A stretch of DNA of 64,000 nucleotides from Xanthobacter autotrophicus (GTDB lineage Bacteria; Pseudomonadota; Alphaproteobacteria; Rhizobiales; Xanthobacteraceae): the NCBI RefSeq assembly GCF_029991245.1, contig NZ_JAIVFO010000008.1, positions 1 to 64,000 of the forward strand. The letters run 5' to 3'. Numbering within the stretch: position 1 is the stretch's first letter; every line of letters begins with the position of its first letter. Positions 26,331 through 37,981 of the stretch are shown here, piece by piece. A model generated the notes under the pieces. That model was not told where the DNA came from. It ran no database searches and worked only from the letters and a program-made list of their open reading frames with translations. A program made the translations under genes and the position numbers.

Positions 26331-27025
26331 ATGAAACCAGCTGTCATCCTCTTCCCCGGCTCCAACCGTGAGCAGGACGCCGTGCGCGCGCTGCGCCTTG
26401 TCGCGGGCGCGAAGCCGCAGGTGGTCTGGCACGCCGAGCATGAACTGCCCCCCGGCACCGACCTCGTCGTGCTGCCCGGCGGCTTCTCCTACGGCGACTA
26501 TCTGAGGTGCGGCGCCATCGCGGCGCGCGCCAACATCATGGAGGCCGTGCGCGCCCATGCCGCCAGGGGCGGCCTGGTGCTCGGCATCTGCAACGGCTTC
26601 CAGATCCTGTGCGAGGCCGGCCTGCTGCCCGGCGTGCTGGTGCGCAACGCCCGCCTGCGCTTCGTCTGCCGCGAGGTGCTGCTGCGGGTGGAGCGGGCCG
26701 ATACCGCCTTCACCAAGGCCTATCGCAAGAGCGACCTCATCCGCATTCCCGTCGCCCATGGCGAGGGCAACTACACCGCGGACGAGGGCACCATCACCCG
26801 GCTGGAGCATGACGGCCGCATCGCCTTCCGCTACGCCCGCCGCGACGGCCAGATCGACCAGACCGACGGCCCCAACGGTGCCATCAACGGCATCGCCGGC
26901 ATCTATTCCGAAAAGTTCAACGTGCTGGGAATGATGCCGCATCCCGAAAACTACATCGAGCCGGAAATCGGCCCCACCGACGGCCGCGGCCTGTTCGAGA
27001 GCCTTGCCGGAGCCCTGAAGGCGGC

Positions 27026-27029
<4 letters not shown>
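26331..27029 (+). CDS. purQ: Phosphoribosylformylglycinamidine synthase subunit PurQ
   Basis: This 232-residue glutaminase subunit has the nucleophile in LGICNGFQ (Cys87) and the His/Glu pair in MMPHPEN. It supplies ammonia to PurL in the FGAM synthase complex. Its stop overlaps the GTG start of purL (GTGA), which implies coupled expression. Confidence 0.96.
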
Positions 27030-29275
<2,246 letters not shown>

Positions 29276-29306
29276 ACCGCTCCGCCGTTTTGAGGACCCT
29301 GCGACC

Positions 29307-29540
29307 ATGCCCATGAATGCCCGCGAGATCGAGCAGCTCATCAAGGACGCGCTGCCCGACGCGACGGTGGTGATCGAGGATCTGGCCGGCGACGGCGACC
29401 ACTACGCCGCCCGTATCGTGTCCGCGGCGTTCCGCGGCAAGAGCCGGGTGCAGCAGCACCAGATGGTCTATGCCGCGCTCAAGGGGAACATGGGCGGCGT
29501 GCTCCACGCCCTCGCCCTCCAGACCGCCGCGCCGGACTAG
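29307..29540 (+). CDS. BolA-family protein
   Basis: This 77-residue protein fits the BolA fold: an N-terminal helix (IEQLIKDALPDATVVIEDL) followed by the DGDHYAARIVS strand and the conserved QHQMVYAAL helix. BolA proteins pair with CGFS glutaredoxins to handle iron-sulphur clusters or sense iron. The ATG at 29307 follows GAGGA; the longer open frame is not conserved-looking. The next gene is a CGFS glutaredoxin, in line with this partnership. Confidence 0.92.
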   Translation: MPMNAREIEQLIKDALPDATVVIEDLAGDGDHYAARIVSAAFRGKSRVQQHQMVYAALKGNMGGVLHALALQTAAPD

Positions 29541-29699
29541 ATCCGGGGACCTGCGCCCCCGCGCGCCGGCGGTGCGCTCACGCGGCAGTGCACAATGCCC
29601 CGGACGCGCCCCCATGGACCCCCCTTGCGCTTTGCCACGCGAGGGCCGATCTTGAAGAATGCTGGCCCTCATTCGGCCGATCAGAATGGATTTGAGACC

Positions 29700-30038
29700 A
29701 TGGGTATTCGTGAAGACATCGACGCCATCGTGAAGTCTGGTGACGTGGTCCTGTTCATGAAGGGCACGCCCCAGTTTCCGCAGTGCGGCTTTTCCGGGCA
29801 GGTGGTGCAGATCCTCGACCACGTGGGCGTCCCCTTCAAGGGCGTGAACGTGCTCGAAAACGACGCCGTCCGGCAGGGCATCAAGGACTACGCCAGCTGG
29901 CCGACCATCCCGCAGCTCTACATCAAGGGCGAGTTCGTGGGTGGCTGCGACATCGTGCGCGAGATGTTCCAGGCCGGCGAACTGGCGACCTTCCTTGAGG
30001 AAAAGGGTGTCGCCATCCGCGATCGCGCCGTCGGCTGA
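29700..30038 (+). CDS. grxD: Monothiol CGFS glutaredoxin (Grx4 type)
   Basis: This 112-residue protein has the CGFS active site (QCGFSGQ, Cys29), preceded by KGTP and followed by WPTIPQLY and GGCDIV, the glutathione-binding landmarks of Grx4. It carries [2Fe-2S] clusters with BolA and delivers them to other proteins. I chose the ATG at 29700 as the family start. It lies 159 bases after bolA. Confidence 0.96.
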   Translation: MGIREDIDAIVKSGDVVLFMKGTPQFPQCGFSGQVVQILDHVGVPFKGVNVLENDAVRQGIKDYASWPTIPQLYIKGEFVGGCDIVREMFQAGELATFLEEKGVAIRDRAVG

Positions 30039-30051
30039 GTATTCGAGCGAC

Positions 30052-30357
30052 GTGACCACGCCTGATCAGGCTGCCGCCGCGCCGCTCGCCCTCAAGCTCG
30101 CCATCAGCCTGGGGCTGCTGGCGAACGCTGGCCTTGCGATCCTGCTCATCGCCATTTCCGGATTCGTCTTCGGCGCCCAGGAGGGCGCCAACGGCGAAGC
30201 CTCTGCGGTGGCTGGCTGGGGCTCGACCCTCGCCATCAGCGTGCTGGCCCCTGCCCTCGGCCTGATGATGTGGCGCCGCGGCCGGCATCAACTGGCCCTC
30301 GCCATGGTCTGGCTGCCACCTCTGGCGTTGCTGGTCGGCGCTCTGGTCGTTCTCTGA
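30052..30357 (+). CDS. Small predicted inner-membrane protein, unknown function
   Basis: A frame of 101 residues from a GTG at 30052 encodes three hydrophobic segments (around residues 15-40, 54-72 and 82-101) and an intervening Arg-rich loop. I do not recognise a family. It lies 13 bases after grxD and may be co-transcribed. The GTG has no strong ribosome-binding site, so its status is less certain than that of its neighbours. Confidence 0.55.
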   Translation: MTTPDQAAAAPLALKLAISLGLLANAGLAILLIAISGFVFGAQEGANGEASAVAGWGSTLAISVLAPALGLMMWRRGRHQLALAMVWLPPLALLVGALVVL

Positions 30358-30442
30358 AGTGGCAGCTCTCTGAGGGGGCAGCCCCAGGGCTTGTCGCCGT
30401 CTGGTTCCAAGGCCCGGTGAGCCACGCTCACCAGGCCTTGTC

Positions 30443-31318
30443 TCATTCCAGCCCGGCCTGCCGCTTGGCAGCGGTGAGGGTGTTCTGGAGCAGGCAGGCG
30501 ATGGTCATGGGGCCGACCCCGCCCGGCACCGGGGTGATCAGGCCGGCGATGCCCTGCGCTTCCTGATAGGCCACGTCGCCCACGAGGCGCGTCTTGCCGT
30601 CGGGCTTGGGAATGCGGTTGATGCCCACGTCGATCACGGTCGCACCGGGCTTGATCCAGTCGCCGCGGACCATCTCCGGCCGGCCCACGGCGGCCACGAG
30701 GATGTCAGCGGTGCGGCACTCGCCCGGCAGGTCGCGGGTGCGCGAATGGGCGATGGTGACGGTGCAATCCTCCTTCAGCAGCAGTTGCGCCGCCGGCTTG
30801 CCGACGATGTTGGAGCGCCCCAGCACCACCGCCCTGAGGCCCGAAAGGTTGCCCAGATGGTGCTTCAGCAGCATCACGCAGCCGAGCGGCGTGCACGGCA
30901 CCAGGGCGTCGAGGCCCACCGCGAGGCGGCCGGCATTCACCACATGGAAGCCGTCCACGTCCTTGGCGGGATCGATGGTGGAGAGCACCTTCATGGCATC
31001 GATCTGCCCCGGAAGCGGCAGCTGAACCAGAATGCCGTTCACCGCCGGATCGGCGTTGAGCCTGGCGATCAGCGCCAGCAGGTCCGCCTCGGGCGTGTCC
31101 ACCGCGAGCTTGTGCTCGAAGGAGGTCATGCCGGCCTCCAGGGTCTGGGCCGCCTTGTTGCGCACATAGACCTGGCTGGCCGGGTCCTCGCCCACGAGGA
31201 CCACCGCGAGCCCTGGCTTGAGACCGTGGGCCGCGCCAAGGCGCGCCACCTCCTGTGCGATGCGGGCCCGCAGCCCGGCTGCGAACGCCTTTCCGTCGAT
31301 GGGCTTGGTCTCGATCAC
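30443..31318 (-). CDS. folD: Bifunctional methylene-H4folate dehydrogenase/cyclohydrolase
   Basis: FolD, 291 residues from the GTG at 31318 (GGGGGA upstream). Catalytic lysine in [14 protein letters not shown] for NADP binding and [10 protein letters not shown] are all present. The enzyme interconverts methylene-, methenyl- and formyl-tetrahydrofolate. In an organism with an H4MPT branch it provides the parallel folate branch of C1 metabolism. It lies downstream of the GGDEF-EAL gene with an AT-rich hairpin between. Confidence 0.93.
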   Translation of the reverse strand: MIETKPIDGKAFAAGLRARIAQEVARLGAAHGLKPGLAVVLVGEDPASQVYVRNKAAQTLEAGMTSFEHKLAVDTPEADLLALIARLNADPAVNGILVQLPLPGQIDAMKVLSTIDPAKDVDGFHVVNAGRLAVGLDALVPCTPLGCVMLLKHHLGNLSGLRAVVLGRSNIVGKPAAQLLLKEDCTVTIAHSRTRDLPGECRTADILVAAVGRPEMVRGDWIKPGATVIDVGINRIPKPDGKTRLVGDVAYQEAQGIAGLITPVPGGVGPMTIACLLQNTLTAAKRQAGLE

Positions 31319-31522
31319 CACATCCCCCAAATGCTTTGCCCCGCCAGCCGTGGTGCGCCTCGTCCAGCGGAAGGCGGCGCCGCTCGCGGGCCTGATGTTC
31401 ACCGACCTTGTGTCCACCGCGTCGCGCAAAGGCAAGGCCAGAACGGCGCCTCATCGCCGCAGCGCAGGCAACGCCGCGGCACGCCGCAGATGCCCCAAGG
31501 TCGGAGCAATGCCTCTTATAGA

Positions 31523-31552
31523 GATAATTATTTTCTTGAAAAGAAAATTATC
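31523..31552 (-). terminator. AT-rich hairpin after the GGDEF-EAL gene
   Basis: The arms GATAATTATTTTCTT and AAGAAAATTATC pair with a 3-base bulge around loop GAA, starting 3 bases after the GGDEF-EAL stop. It is striking for its A+T content in GC-rich DNA and could be an intrinsic terminator, or part of the folD promoter. Confidence 0.5.
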
Positions 31553-31555
31553 ATC

Positions 31556-33817
31556 CTAGCCCGGTGCGCGCCGCGTGGTCGACGCAACCGACCCCTCGGG
31601 CGCATGCTCCCCCACACGGCCGACGGAGGACGCAGGCTCGCCGGAGGCGGCAGCGTCATCCGACGCGACACCGGCATCCGCCACGTGCTGCCGCTCCAGC
31701 ATGGCGGCCGCGGCCACGAGGGGCAGCGGCGGCGCGAACAGATAGCCCTGCGCCTGCTGGGCGCCGAAGGCCCTGAGGAAGCGCAACTGCTCGCGCGTCT
31801 CCACCCCTTCCGCGGTCAGGGTAATGCCGAGGGAGCGGCCGAGCCGGATCACGTATTCCACGATGGCCGACGCATCCCGGTCGGTACCCATGTTGAGGAT
31901 GAAGGACTTGTCGATCTTGATCTTGGTGATGGGAAAGCGCCGCACATGCACCAGCGAGGCATGGCCGGTGCCGAAATCGTCGAGGGCGAGCCTCACCCCC
32001 ATGTCCCGCAGCTTCTGGAGCGCCTCCTGGCCCTCGCTGGAGGCGTCGAGGATGGCGCTTTCGGTGATCTCGATCTCCAGCCGGGCCGGATCGAACCCGG
32101 TTTCGGCGAGCGCCGCGACCACCATGCCGGCGATGGCGCCCTGGCGCAGGTTGAGCGCCGACATGTTCACCGACAGCGTCACCTCCGGCAGCGCCCGCGC
32201 GTCCAGCAGGGCGGCGCGCAGCACATAGGCGTCGAACCGGCCCATGAGGCGGGAGGTCTCGGCCACGGCCAGGAAGGCGCCCGGCAGGAGCCGTCCCTGG
32301 GTGGGATGGTCCCAGCGCGCCAGCGCCTCGAAGCCGATGATGCGCTCGCTCTCCACATCCACCTGGGGCTGGTAGACCAGCGTGATCTCGCCCTTGTCCA
32401 GCGCCGCCGCGAGTTCCAGCTCGATGCGCCGGTGCTCGATCCGCGCCGCGTCGAACCCCGGCTCGAACAGGCGGTAGAGGCCGGTGCCGTCGGCCTTGGC
32501 CTGGTAGAGGGCGACATCGGCGAGCCGCAGCAGGTCCGCGCCGTTGGCGGCGTCCTGGGGCAGGCGCGCGGCGCCCACGCAGGCGCTCAGGCACATCTCG
32601 CCGCCCCGCTCCAGCAGGACCGGAGGCGCCAGCGCCTTGAACAGCCGTTGGACCATGCGATCGAGGTCGCCGTCCTCCCGGCAGTGGACCACGGCCACGA
32701 ATTCATCGCCGCCGAACCGTGCAACCACGCCGCCTTCCCCCAGCGCCTCCTCCGTCCGCCGGGCGAAGGCGCGCAGCAGGTCGTCGCCGGCAGCGTGGCC
32801 GGCGCTGTCGTTGATCTCCTTGAAGTCGTCGAGATCCACGAACAGCAGCGCCAGCGTCTCGCCGTTCCGGCGCCGGGCAATGGCGGCGTCCAGCGCCTCG
32901 ATGAAGGCGCCGCGATTGAGCAGGCCGGTCAGGTAATCCCGCGCGGCCAGCTCCCGCGCCCTGGCCTCGCTGGTGACGAGGTCGGCCGCCATCCGGCGCG
33001 CCCGGACCATGAGCACCAGAAACAGCACGGCGAGAAGGGAGGTGAGCACGGCGGCGGCCGGCAGCAGCCCCCACAGCATCTTGCTGCCGGGATGCGCGCC
33101 CCGCCACACCAGCTCCGCCTCCGAGCCGTCATAGAGATTGGGGATGAAAACGCCGGTATGCAGCCCGCCACGACCCGGCTGATGGATCAGCTCCACCTCC
33201 TCCAGGCTGGCGGGGGCACCCACCATCCGCAGGAATTCAGGGTCGATGACATCCACCGTGATGGCCACCAGCGGCTGCGCCACATCGAGCCCCTCGACCT
33301 TTACGTCGAACGGTCGGGCCACCAAAAGGCCCGCGGCATCCTCGGTGGCGACCACGCCTGAGAGCGCCGCCTTCTGCCCGTCGGCGAGAGCCCGCACGAC
33401 GGCGGGGCGGATCCAGCCGAACGCCCGCAGCTCGTTCTGCTCTCCCCGCTCGGAGGAATAGATGACGCGCCCCCTGGCGTCGGTGATGTAGACGAACTCG
33501 AAGCCGAAGCCGCTATTGAGCTTCATGCCGAAACGGCGATGCAGGGGGGTCATGTCCCCGAGCGCCAGATGGTGGAGCGTTTCCTGCTCGTCGGTGGTGG
33601 CGACCAGCGCCTGCTCCATCACCGTTTCGCGGGCGTGCAGGGAGGCGAGCAGCGCGGCGCGCTCTCGGGTGCGCGCCTTGTCGTCCTGGCGCAGGCCGGC
33701 CAGCACGAAGACCGTGACGAGGCCCGCCACCAGAAGCGCCAGCGCCACCAGGCCCGCCAGAAGGGAACGATAACCAGGGCTGCCCTGTCGGCGGGGAATG
33801 GCAGTGCCCTCCTTCAT
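31556..33817 (-). CDS. Membrane GGDEF-EAL c-di-GMP enzyme with periplasmic CHASE4-like sensor
   Basis: This 753-residue protein has a transmembrane helix near residues 18-42, a periplasmic sensor of about 220 residues (CHASE4-like: FEFVYITDARGRVIYSS), a second helix, then GGDEF and EAL domains. The GGDEF site RFGGDEFV is intact but the inhibitory RxxD site five residues upstream is absent. The EAL domain keeps EALARW, NMSAL, EITES, LDDFGTG, KIDK and EGVET, so phosphodiesterase activity is likely. The last 50 residues are Ser/Ala-rich and look disordered. Net output (synthesis or breakdown of c-di-GMP) cannot be predicted. Confidence 0.9.
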   Translation of the reverse strand: MKEGTAIPRRQGSPGYRSLLAGLVALALLVAGLVTVFVLAGLRQDDKARTRERAALLASLHARETVMEQALVATTDEQETLHHLALGDMTPLHRRFGMKLNSGFGFEFVYITDARGRVIYSSERGEQNELRAFGWIRPAVVRALADGQKAALSGVVATEDAAGLLVARPFDVKVEGLDVAQPLVAITVDVIDPEFLRMVGAPASLEEVELIHQPGRGGLHTGVFIPNLYDGSEAELVWRGAHPGSKMLWGLLPAAAVLTSLLAVLFLVLMVRARRMAADLVTSEARARELAARDYLTGLLNRGAFIEALDAAIARRRNGETLALLFVDLDDFKEINDSAGHAAGDDLLRAFARRTEEALGEGGVVARFGGDEFVAVVHCREDGDLDRMVQRLFKALAPPVLLERGGEMCLSACVGAARLPQDAANGADLLRLADVALYQAKADGTGLYRLFEPGFDAARIEHRRIELELAAALDKGEITLVYQPQVDVESERIIGFEALARWDHPTQGRLLPGAFLAVAETSRLMGRFDAYVLRAALLDARALPEVTLSVNMSALNLRQGAIAGMVVAALAETGFDPARLEIEITESAILDASSEGQEALQKLRDMGVRLALDDFGTGHASLVHVRRFPITKIKIDKSFILNMGTDRDASAIVEYVIRLGRSLGITLTAEGVETREQLRFLRAFGAQQAQGYLFAPPLPLVAAAAMLERQHVADAGVASDDAAASGEPASSVGRVGEHAPEGSVASTTRRAPG

Positions 33818-34015
33818 GGGCGGCGTTCAGGCTGGCCGGGGGTCGCGTCACAACGCGCGCGCGGGGCGCGGCAGAGGGCTGATTTGTCCGACAGATTCCC
33901 CAGCGGCGCAAGGGGCAGCGGCTTCCCTGCACACACCGCATCCGACGCCAAAAGCCATGCAGCTAGAAGAGGGCCTTGCACCGCTCAGGTTGAAATGCCT
34001 GGCGTGAAGGCACCT

Positions 34016-35428
34016 CTAGGCGCCGAACCACCAGGTGGCGAGGCCGAGGAAGGCGAAGAAGCCCACCGTGTCCGTCACCGTGGTCACGAACACGCCCGAC
34101 GCCACGGCCGGGTCGAGCTTCAGCCACGAGATGGCGAGCGGAATGAGGATGCCGAACAGGCCCGCCGCCATCATGTTCAAAACCAGCGCGCTGGCGATGA
34201 CCGCCCCGAGCTGCGCGTTGGCAAACCACGCGCCGGCGATGAGGCCGAGCAGGCACGCCAGCGCCAGCCCGTTGAACAGCCCCACCAGCACCTCGCGCGA
34301 GACGATGCGGCGGGCATTGTGGCTGGACAGGTCCTTGGTGGCGAGCGCGCGCACCGCCACGGTCATGGTCTGGGTGGCGGCATTGCCCCCCATGGAGGCG
34401 ACGATGGGCATGAGCACCGCCAGCGCCACCATCTTCTCGATGGTGGCCTCGAACAGGCCGATGATGGAGGCGGAGATGAAGGCGGTGCCGAGATTGACCA
34501 CCAGCCAGGGCAGGCGGCTCCTGGCCGTGTAGGCGACGCTGTCGGAAAGCTCCTCGTCGCTGCCCACGCCGGCGAGGGCGCGCAGGTCCTCGTCCGCCTC
34601 CTCCTGGATCACGTCCACCACGTCGTCGATGGTCATGACGCCCACGAGCCGGCCGGCATCGTCCACCACCGGGGCCGAGACCAGGTTGTAGCGCTCGAAC
34701 AGGCGCGCCACGTCCTCCTGGTCGTCGGTGGCCTTCACCCCCTTCAGCTGCTCGGTCTTCACCTGGGTCACCAGCATGGTGCGCCGGGTGCGCAGCAGCC
34801 GGTCGAGGGAGACCGAGCCCACCAGCCGGTAGGCCGGGTCCACCACGAACACCTCGTAGAAGGTCTCCGGCAGGTCCGGCGTCTCGCGCATGTAGTCGAT
34901 GGTGCGGCCCACGGTCCAGAACGGCGGCACGGCGATGAACTCGGTCTGCATGCGCCGGCCGGCGCTGTCCTCGGGATAGTCGAGGGAGCGCCGCAGGGCC
35001 ACGCGCTCGGGCGCCGGAAGGTGCTGCAGCACCGCGCCCATCTCTTCCTCGTCGAGATCTTCGAGGATGTAGACGGCATCGTCCGAATCGATGTCGCGCA
35101 TGCCGCGCGCGATGGTGAGCGGCGACAGCCCGCGCAGGATGCCGAGGCGCACCGTCTCGTCCAGCTCGGTCAGCGCGGTGAAGTCGAAGGCGGGACCCAG
35201 CAGCTCGATGAGCCGGCGGCGCTCATCGCCGTCCAGCTCCTCGATGAGATCGCCCATGTCGGCTTCGTGGAGGTCGCCGGTGAGCGCCGTCAGCCGGTCC
35301 ACGTCGCGCGCGGCGATGGCCTCGCGGATGGCCTGCCGGAACCCGTCGGCCAGGGTGCCGTCGGAGTCGCGGACTTCGGGCGCGGCATCCGCACCTTCAG
35401 CGACAGGCGCGTCGGCATCCTCGCGCAT
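34016..35428 (-). CDS. mgtE: MgtE-type magnesium channel/transporter
   Basis: This 470-residue protein has the MgtE layout: a helical N domain, paired CBS domains (about residues 150-270), and a C-terminal membrane domain with MPIVASMGGNAATQTMTVAVRA, the pore signature (first 20 residues quoted). MgtE admits Mg2+ and closes when cytosolic Mg2+ is high. The ATG at 35428 has GGGAGGA upstream. The frame remains open for another kilobase upstream, but that is the shadow of the pentapeptide gene. Confidence 0.93.
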   Translation of the reverse strand: MREDADAPVAEGADAAPEVRDSDGTLADGFRQAIREAIAARDVDRLTALTGDLHEADMGDLIEELDGDERRRLIELLGPAFDFTALTELDETVRLGILRGLSPLTIARGMRDIDSDDAVYILEDLDEEEMGAVLQHLPAPERVALRRSLDYPEDSAGRRMQTEFIAVPPFWTVGRTIDYMRETPDLPETFYEVFVVDPAYRLVGSVSLDRLLRTRRTMLVTQVKTEQLKGVKATDDQEDVARLFERYNLVSAPVVDDAGRLVGVMTIDDVVDVIQEEADEDLRALAGVGSDEELSDSVAYTARSRLPWLVVNLGTAFISASIIGLFEATIEKMVALAVLMPIVASMGGNAATQTMTVAVRALATKDLSSHNARRIVSREVLVGLFNGLALACLLGLIAGAWFANAQLGAVIASALVLNMMAAGLFGILIPLAISWLKLDPAVASGVFVTTVTDTVGFFAFLGLATWWFGA

Positions 35429-35673
35429 GGGGTCCTCCCGGTCTTCGAGGCGGGGGTCGGGTGCCCGCTCGGTCGGAGCTTGGGCACGGGTCGGGGATCT
35501 GGGGCAGGAAGTCCCGCCAAGCAACGGTGACGGATCGACACCCGTCCGTCGCTCTAGAGGGAAGGCAGTCGTTTGTGAAGCCTTATCCGGCAGATACCGC
35601 AGCCCAATGCCCGGGTGGCAGCCCCGCCCGCAGCGCCGGACTTCTGATCCGCCCTTTGGGCGGCCGTGCGCGA

Positions 35674-36492
35674 TCAGCGAAGTGCGGGGCGCACGGCGAG
35701 GTCGAGGTTCCTGACCCGATCGAAGCCGATGGCTTCGTCGAGGCCGCGCAGGTCCCAAAGGCGTGCCGAGTTCACGTCCGCACCGGTGAAGGTGGCGCCG
35801 GCGACCGTCGCGCCGGTGAGGTTCGCGCCGCCGAGTTCCGCTCCCGTGAGAGTCGCGCGGGACAGGTTCGCGCCGGACAGATCGGCATATTCGAGCATGG
35901 TTCGTCCGAGATTGGCGCCGGTGAGGTCGGCCCCGGCAAGATTCGCCGAGGTGAGGTCCCCGCGCATCAGGCCCATGGACTGGTTGCGCATGTCGGCGGA
36001 AAGGTCTGCCCCCGCCAGCCGGGCACCCGCCAGGCTGGCGCCGGTGAGATTGGCGGTGATGCGGGCGCCGGCGAGATCCGCCCGATCGAGGCGCGCGCCG
36101 ATCATCTGGGTACCGAAGAGGCTGGCGCCGGCCAGATGCGCATCGCTGAGGTCCGCGCCCATGAGCCACGCCTGATCCAGCACCACGCCGTCCAGGCGCG
36201 CGCCCCTGAGCCGGGCCTTGTTGAGGCGTGCGGTGCGCAACCGCGCGTGGCGCAAGTCGAGACCCGAAAGATCCAGGCCGTTGAGCTGCTTGCCCGTGAG
36301 ATCGGCGGGATGCTCGGGCGTGGCGGCGGCGAGAAGGGCGACCACCTCGTCCCGTGTCATCTCGGCCTGCGTCATCGCCGGGCCCTGCATGTCGGTATGG
36401 CTCAGAAGGCCCTGTGTCCGGGCGCCGGAGGCGGGCAGCACCGCCAGCGTGGCCGATACGACGATCCGGGCGAGAGGGTTGGCATGGCGCAC
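35674..36492 (-). CDS. Exported pentapeptide-repeat protein
   Basis: This 272-residue protein is built mostly of A(D/N)LxX pentapeptide repeats (about residues 70-250; for example ADLSDAHLAGASLFG and ANLAGADLTGANL), which fold into a right-handed quadrilateral helix. A signal-peptide-like N-terminus suggests export. I chose the GTG at 36492 because GGAGG lies 5 bases upstream; a GTG at 36504 lacks such a site. The function is not known. It is divergent from the deacetylase gene. Confidence 0.8.
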   Translation of the reverse strand: MRHANPLARIVVSATLAVLPASGARTQGLLSHTDMQGPAMTQAEMTRDEVVALLAAATPEHPADLTGKQLNGLDLSGLDLRHARLRTARLNKARLRGARLDGVVLDQAWLMGADLSDAHLAGASLFGTQMIGARLDRADLAGARITANLTGASLAGARLAGADLSADMRNQSMGLMRGDLTSANLAGADLTGANLGRTMLEYADLSGANLSRATLTGAELGGANLTGATVAGATFTGADVNSARLWDLRGLDEAIGFDRVRNLDLAVRPALR

Positions 36493-36720
36493 GGCATCCT
36501 CCACATGTTCGTTGGGCTGTTATTCGCCACAAAGGCGTGGAAATTACACTCGCCCGGCATCACGGCTGTGTGTGCCGGCCCGTGGCGCGACAGGGACGGC
36601 CCTGCCCCGCCACGGCTGGCGCCAAGCATCCGGGAGCGGGCATGACCCAGTCCGGGCCGAACGCGAGCGTAACGCCCCTTGCCCCCGCAGGGTGAACGAA
36701 AGGACCACGCGGAAAACGCC

Positions 36721-37512
36721 ATGCCAGCCTCCCTGCGGCGCGCCGCAACGCTTGGTCTCTTCCTTCTTGCGGCCGCCGGCGCAAGCGCCCCCTCCGCGAA
36801 CGCCGCCGAGACGTGCCCCGGCCGTCCCGACGCCCTCGGCACCGCGCGCGTGCTGGAGATCGAGCCCAAGGGCGTGCGGGTGGGGACGAAGTCGTTTCCC
36901 GCCACCCTGCCGCTGGCGCCCAGGGAGGTGGTGCTCACCTTCGACGACGGCCCATGGCCCAAGACCACCGCTGCCGTCCTCGACGCCCTGAAGGCGGAAT
37001 GCGTCCACGCCACCTTCTTCCTCATCGGCGAGAACGCCAGGGCGCGGCCCGAGCTGGTGCGCCGCGCCCTGGCGGAGGGCCACACCATCGCCCACCACAC
37101 CCTGACCCATCCCGCCGCGACCCTGGCCAGGATGCCGTTCGAGGCGGCGGTGAAGGAAATCGAGCGCGGCATCGCCGCCGACGAAAAGGCCGCCTATGGC
37201 GCGAGCGGGCCGGCGGCCCGGGTGCCCTTCTTCCGCTTCCCCGGCTTCGCCGCGACGCCCGAACTGCTCACCTTTCTGGACGGCAAGGGCATCGCCGTGT
37301 TCGGCGCCGATTTCTGGGCCAGCGACTGGAACGTGATGACGCCCGAGGCGGAGCTGGACCTGGTGCTGAAGCGGCTCGATGCGGCGGGCGGGGGCATCGT
37401 GCTGTTCCACGACACCAAGACCTACACCGCCGCCATGATTCCCGCCTTCCTGCGCGCCCTCGCCGAGCGCGGTTACACGGTGGTGCACATGGTGCCGAAG
37501 CAACCGGGCTGA
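36721..37512 (+). CDS. Secreted polysaccharide deacetylase (NodB/CE4 family)
   Basis: This 263-residue protein has a signal peptide (cleavage near ANA-AET, residue 28-29) and the CE4 motifs TFDDGP (Asp75, Asp76), the metal HHTLTH (His126, His130) and FFRFPG. It would remove acetyl groups from peptidoglycan or exported polysaccharide in the periplasm or cell surface. The start is the ATG at 36721. A strong stem-loop follows, shared with tRNA-Leu on the other strand. Confidence 0.88.
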   Translation: MPASLRRAATLGLFLLAAAGASAPSANAAETCPGRPDALGTARVLEIEPKGVRVGTKSFPATLPLAPREVVLTFDDGPWPKTTAAVLDALKAECVHATFFLIGENARARPELVRRALAEGHTIAHHTLTHPAATLARMPFEAAVKEIERGIAADEKAAYGASGPAARVPFFRFPGFAATPELLTFLDGKGIAVFGADFWASDWNVMTPEAELDLVLKRLDAAGGGIVLFHDTKTYTAAMIPAFLRALAERGYTVVHMVPKQPG

Positions 37513-37566
37513 AGCCCGCGGACGCGAAAGGCCGCCGCGCCGGACTGATACGAAACGGGGCCGGAA

Positions 37567-37600
37567 ACGAAAACGGCGGCCCGAAGGCCGCCGTTTTCGT
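37567..37600. terminator. Bidirectional intrinsic terminator (deacetylase gene / tRNA-Leu)
   Basis: A perfect 15-bp stem, ACGAAAACGGCGGCC with GGCCGCCGTTTTCGT, and a CGAA loop (37582-37585). It has a T-run in either direction and lies between the convergent deacetylase gene and tRNA-Leu. Confidence 0.9.
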
Positions 37601-37637
37601 GGCTTGCGCGCCGTGCGCTGCAAGCTCACCAATCCAC

Positions 37638-37722
37638 TGGTGCGGACGAGAGGACTCGAACCTCCACGGGTCTCCCCACTAGCACCTCAAGCTAGCGCGT
37701 CTACCAATTCCGCCACGACCGC
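37638..37722 (-). tRNA. tRNA-Leu(GAG), CCA encoded
   Basis: Read on the minus strand it folds as a class II tRNA: 7-bp acceptor with a U-U mismatch at position 5, D-arm, anticodon loop TTGAGGT (anticodon GAG, reads CTC/CTT), long variable arm and T-arm GGTTCGAGTCC. A genomically encoded CCA ends it at 37638. Length is 85 bases. Confidence 0.96.
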
Positions 37723-37781
37723 AGTCAGGGATGGCTCCGTCCGGGGGTTCCTGTAAGGACCGCTCCCAGCCGGGGGCCATC

Positions 37782-37809
37782 GTCTAACAGATCGGATTGG
37801 CGGCTACAA
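37782..37809 (-). promoter_or_regulatory. Candidate tRNA-Leu promoter
   Basis: On the minus strand TTGTAG is followed after 16 bases by TTAGAC, about 60 bases ahead of the tRNA 5' end. Confidence 0.35.
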
Positions 37810-37981
37810 GTGTCTCCCGTACCGCCCCGCCCGATCCGCGCCCAGCCTGTGGATGACGCATCCCGGCGGGCGGGCGGCACCCGATCCGGTTGACGCCGCC
37901 GACCGGGAACGTCCGCTCAGCCATCCCCGGCCGGACGACGGCCGCGTGCTCCGGGGACTGGACCGCGCGGCACGACGGATT

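Noticed and set aside
30746-33361. 871-codon open frame on the plus strand opposite folD and the GGDEF-EAL gene
   Set aside because: His/Gln/Arg/Gly-rich translation typical of antisense frames in GC-rich DNA; no motif, and it covers two well-supported genes.
33882-33893. TTGTCCGACAG, similar to the GntR operator, upstream of the GGDEF-EAL gene
   Set aside because: The right half is imperfect, no matching promoter elements are seen at the expected spacing, and the gene has no link to the island.
35429-36532. Long minus-strand open frame continuing upstream of mgtE
   Set aside because: It is in a different frame from the pentapeptide gene that occupies this DNA, is Arg/Gly/Pro-rich without any domain, and mgtE has its own start at 35428 with a good ribosome-binding site.
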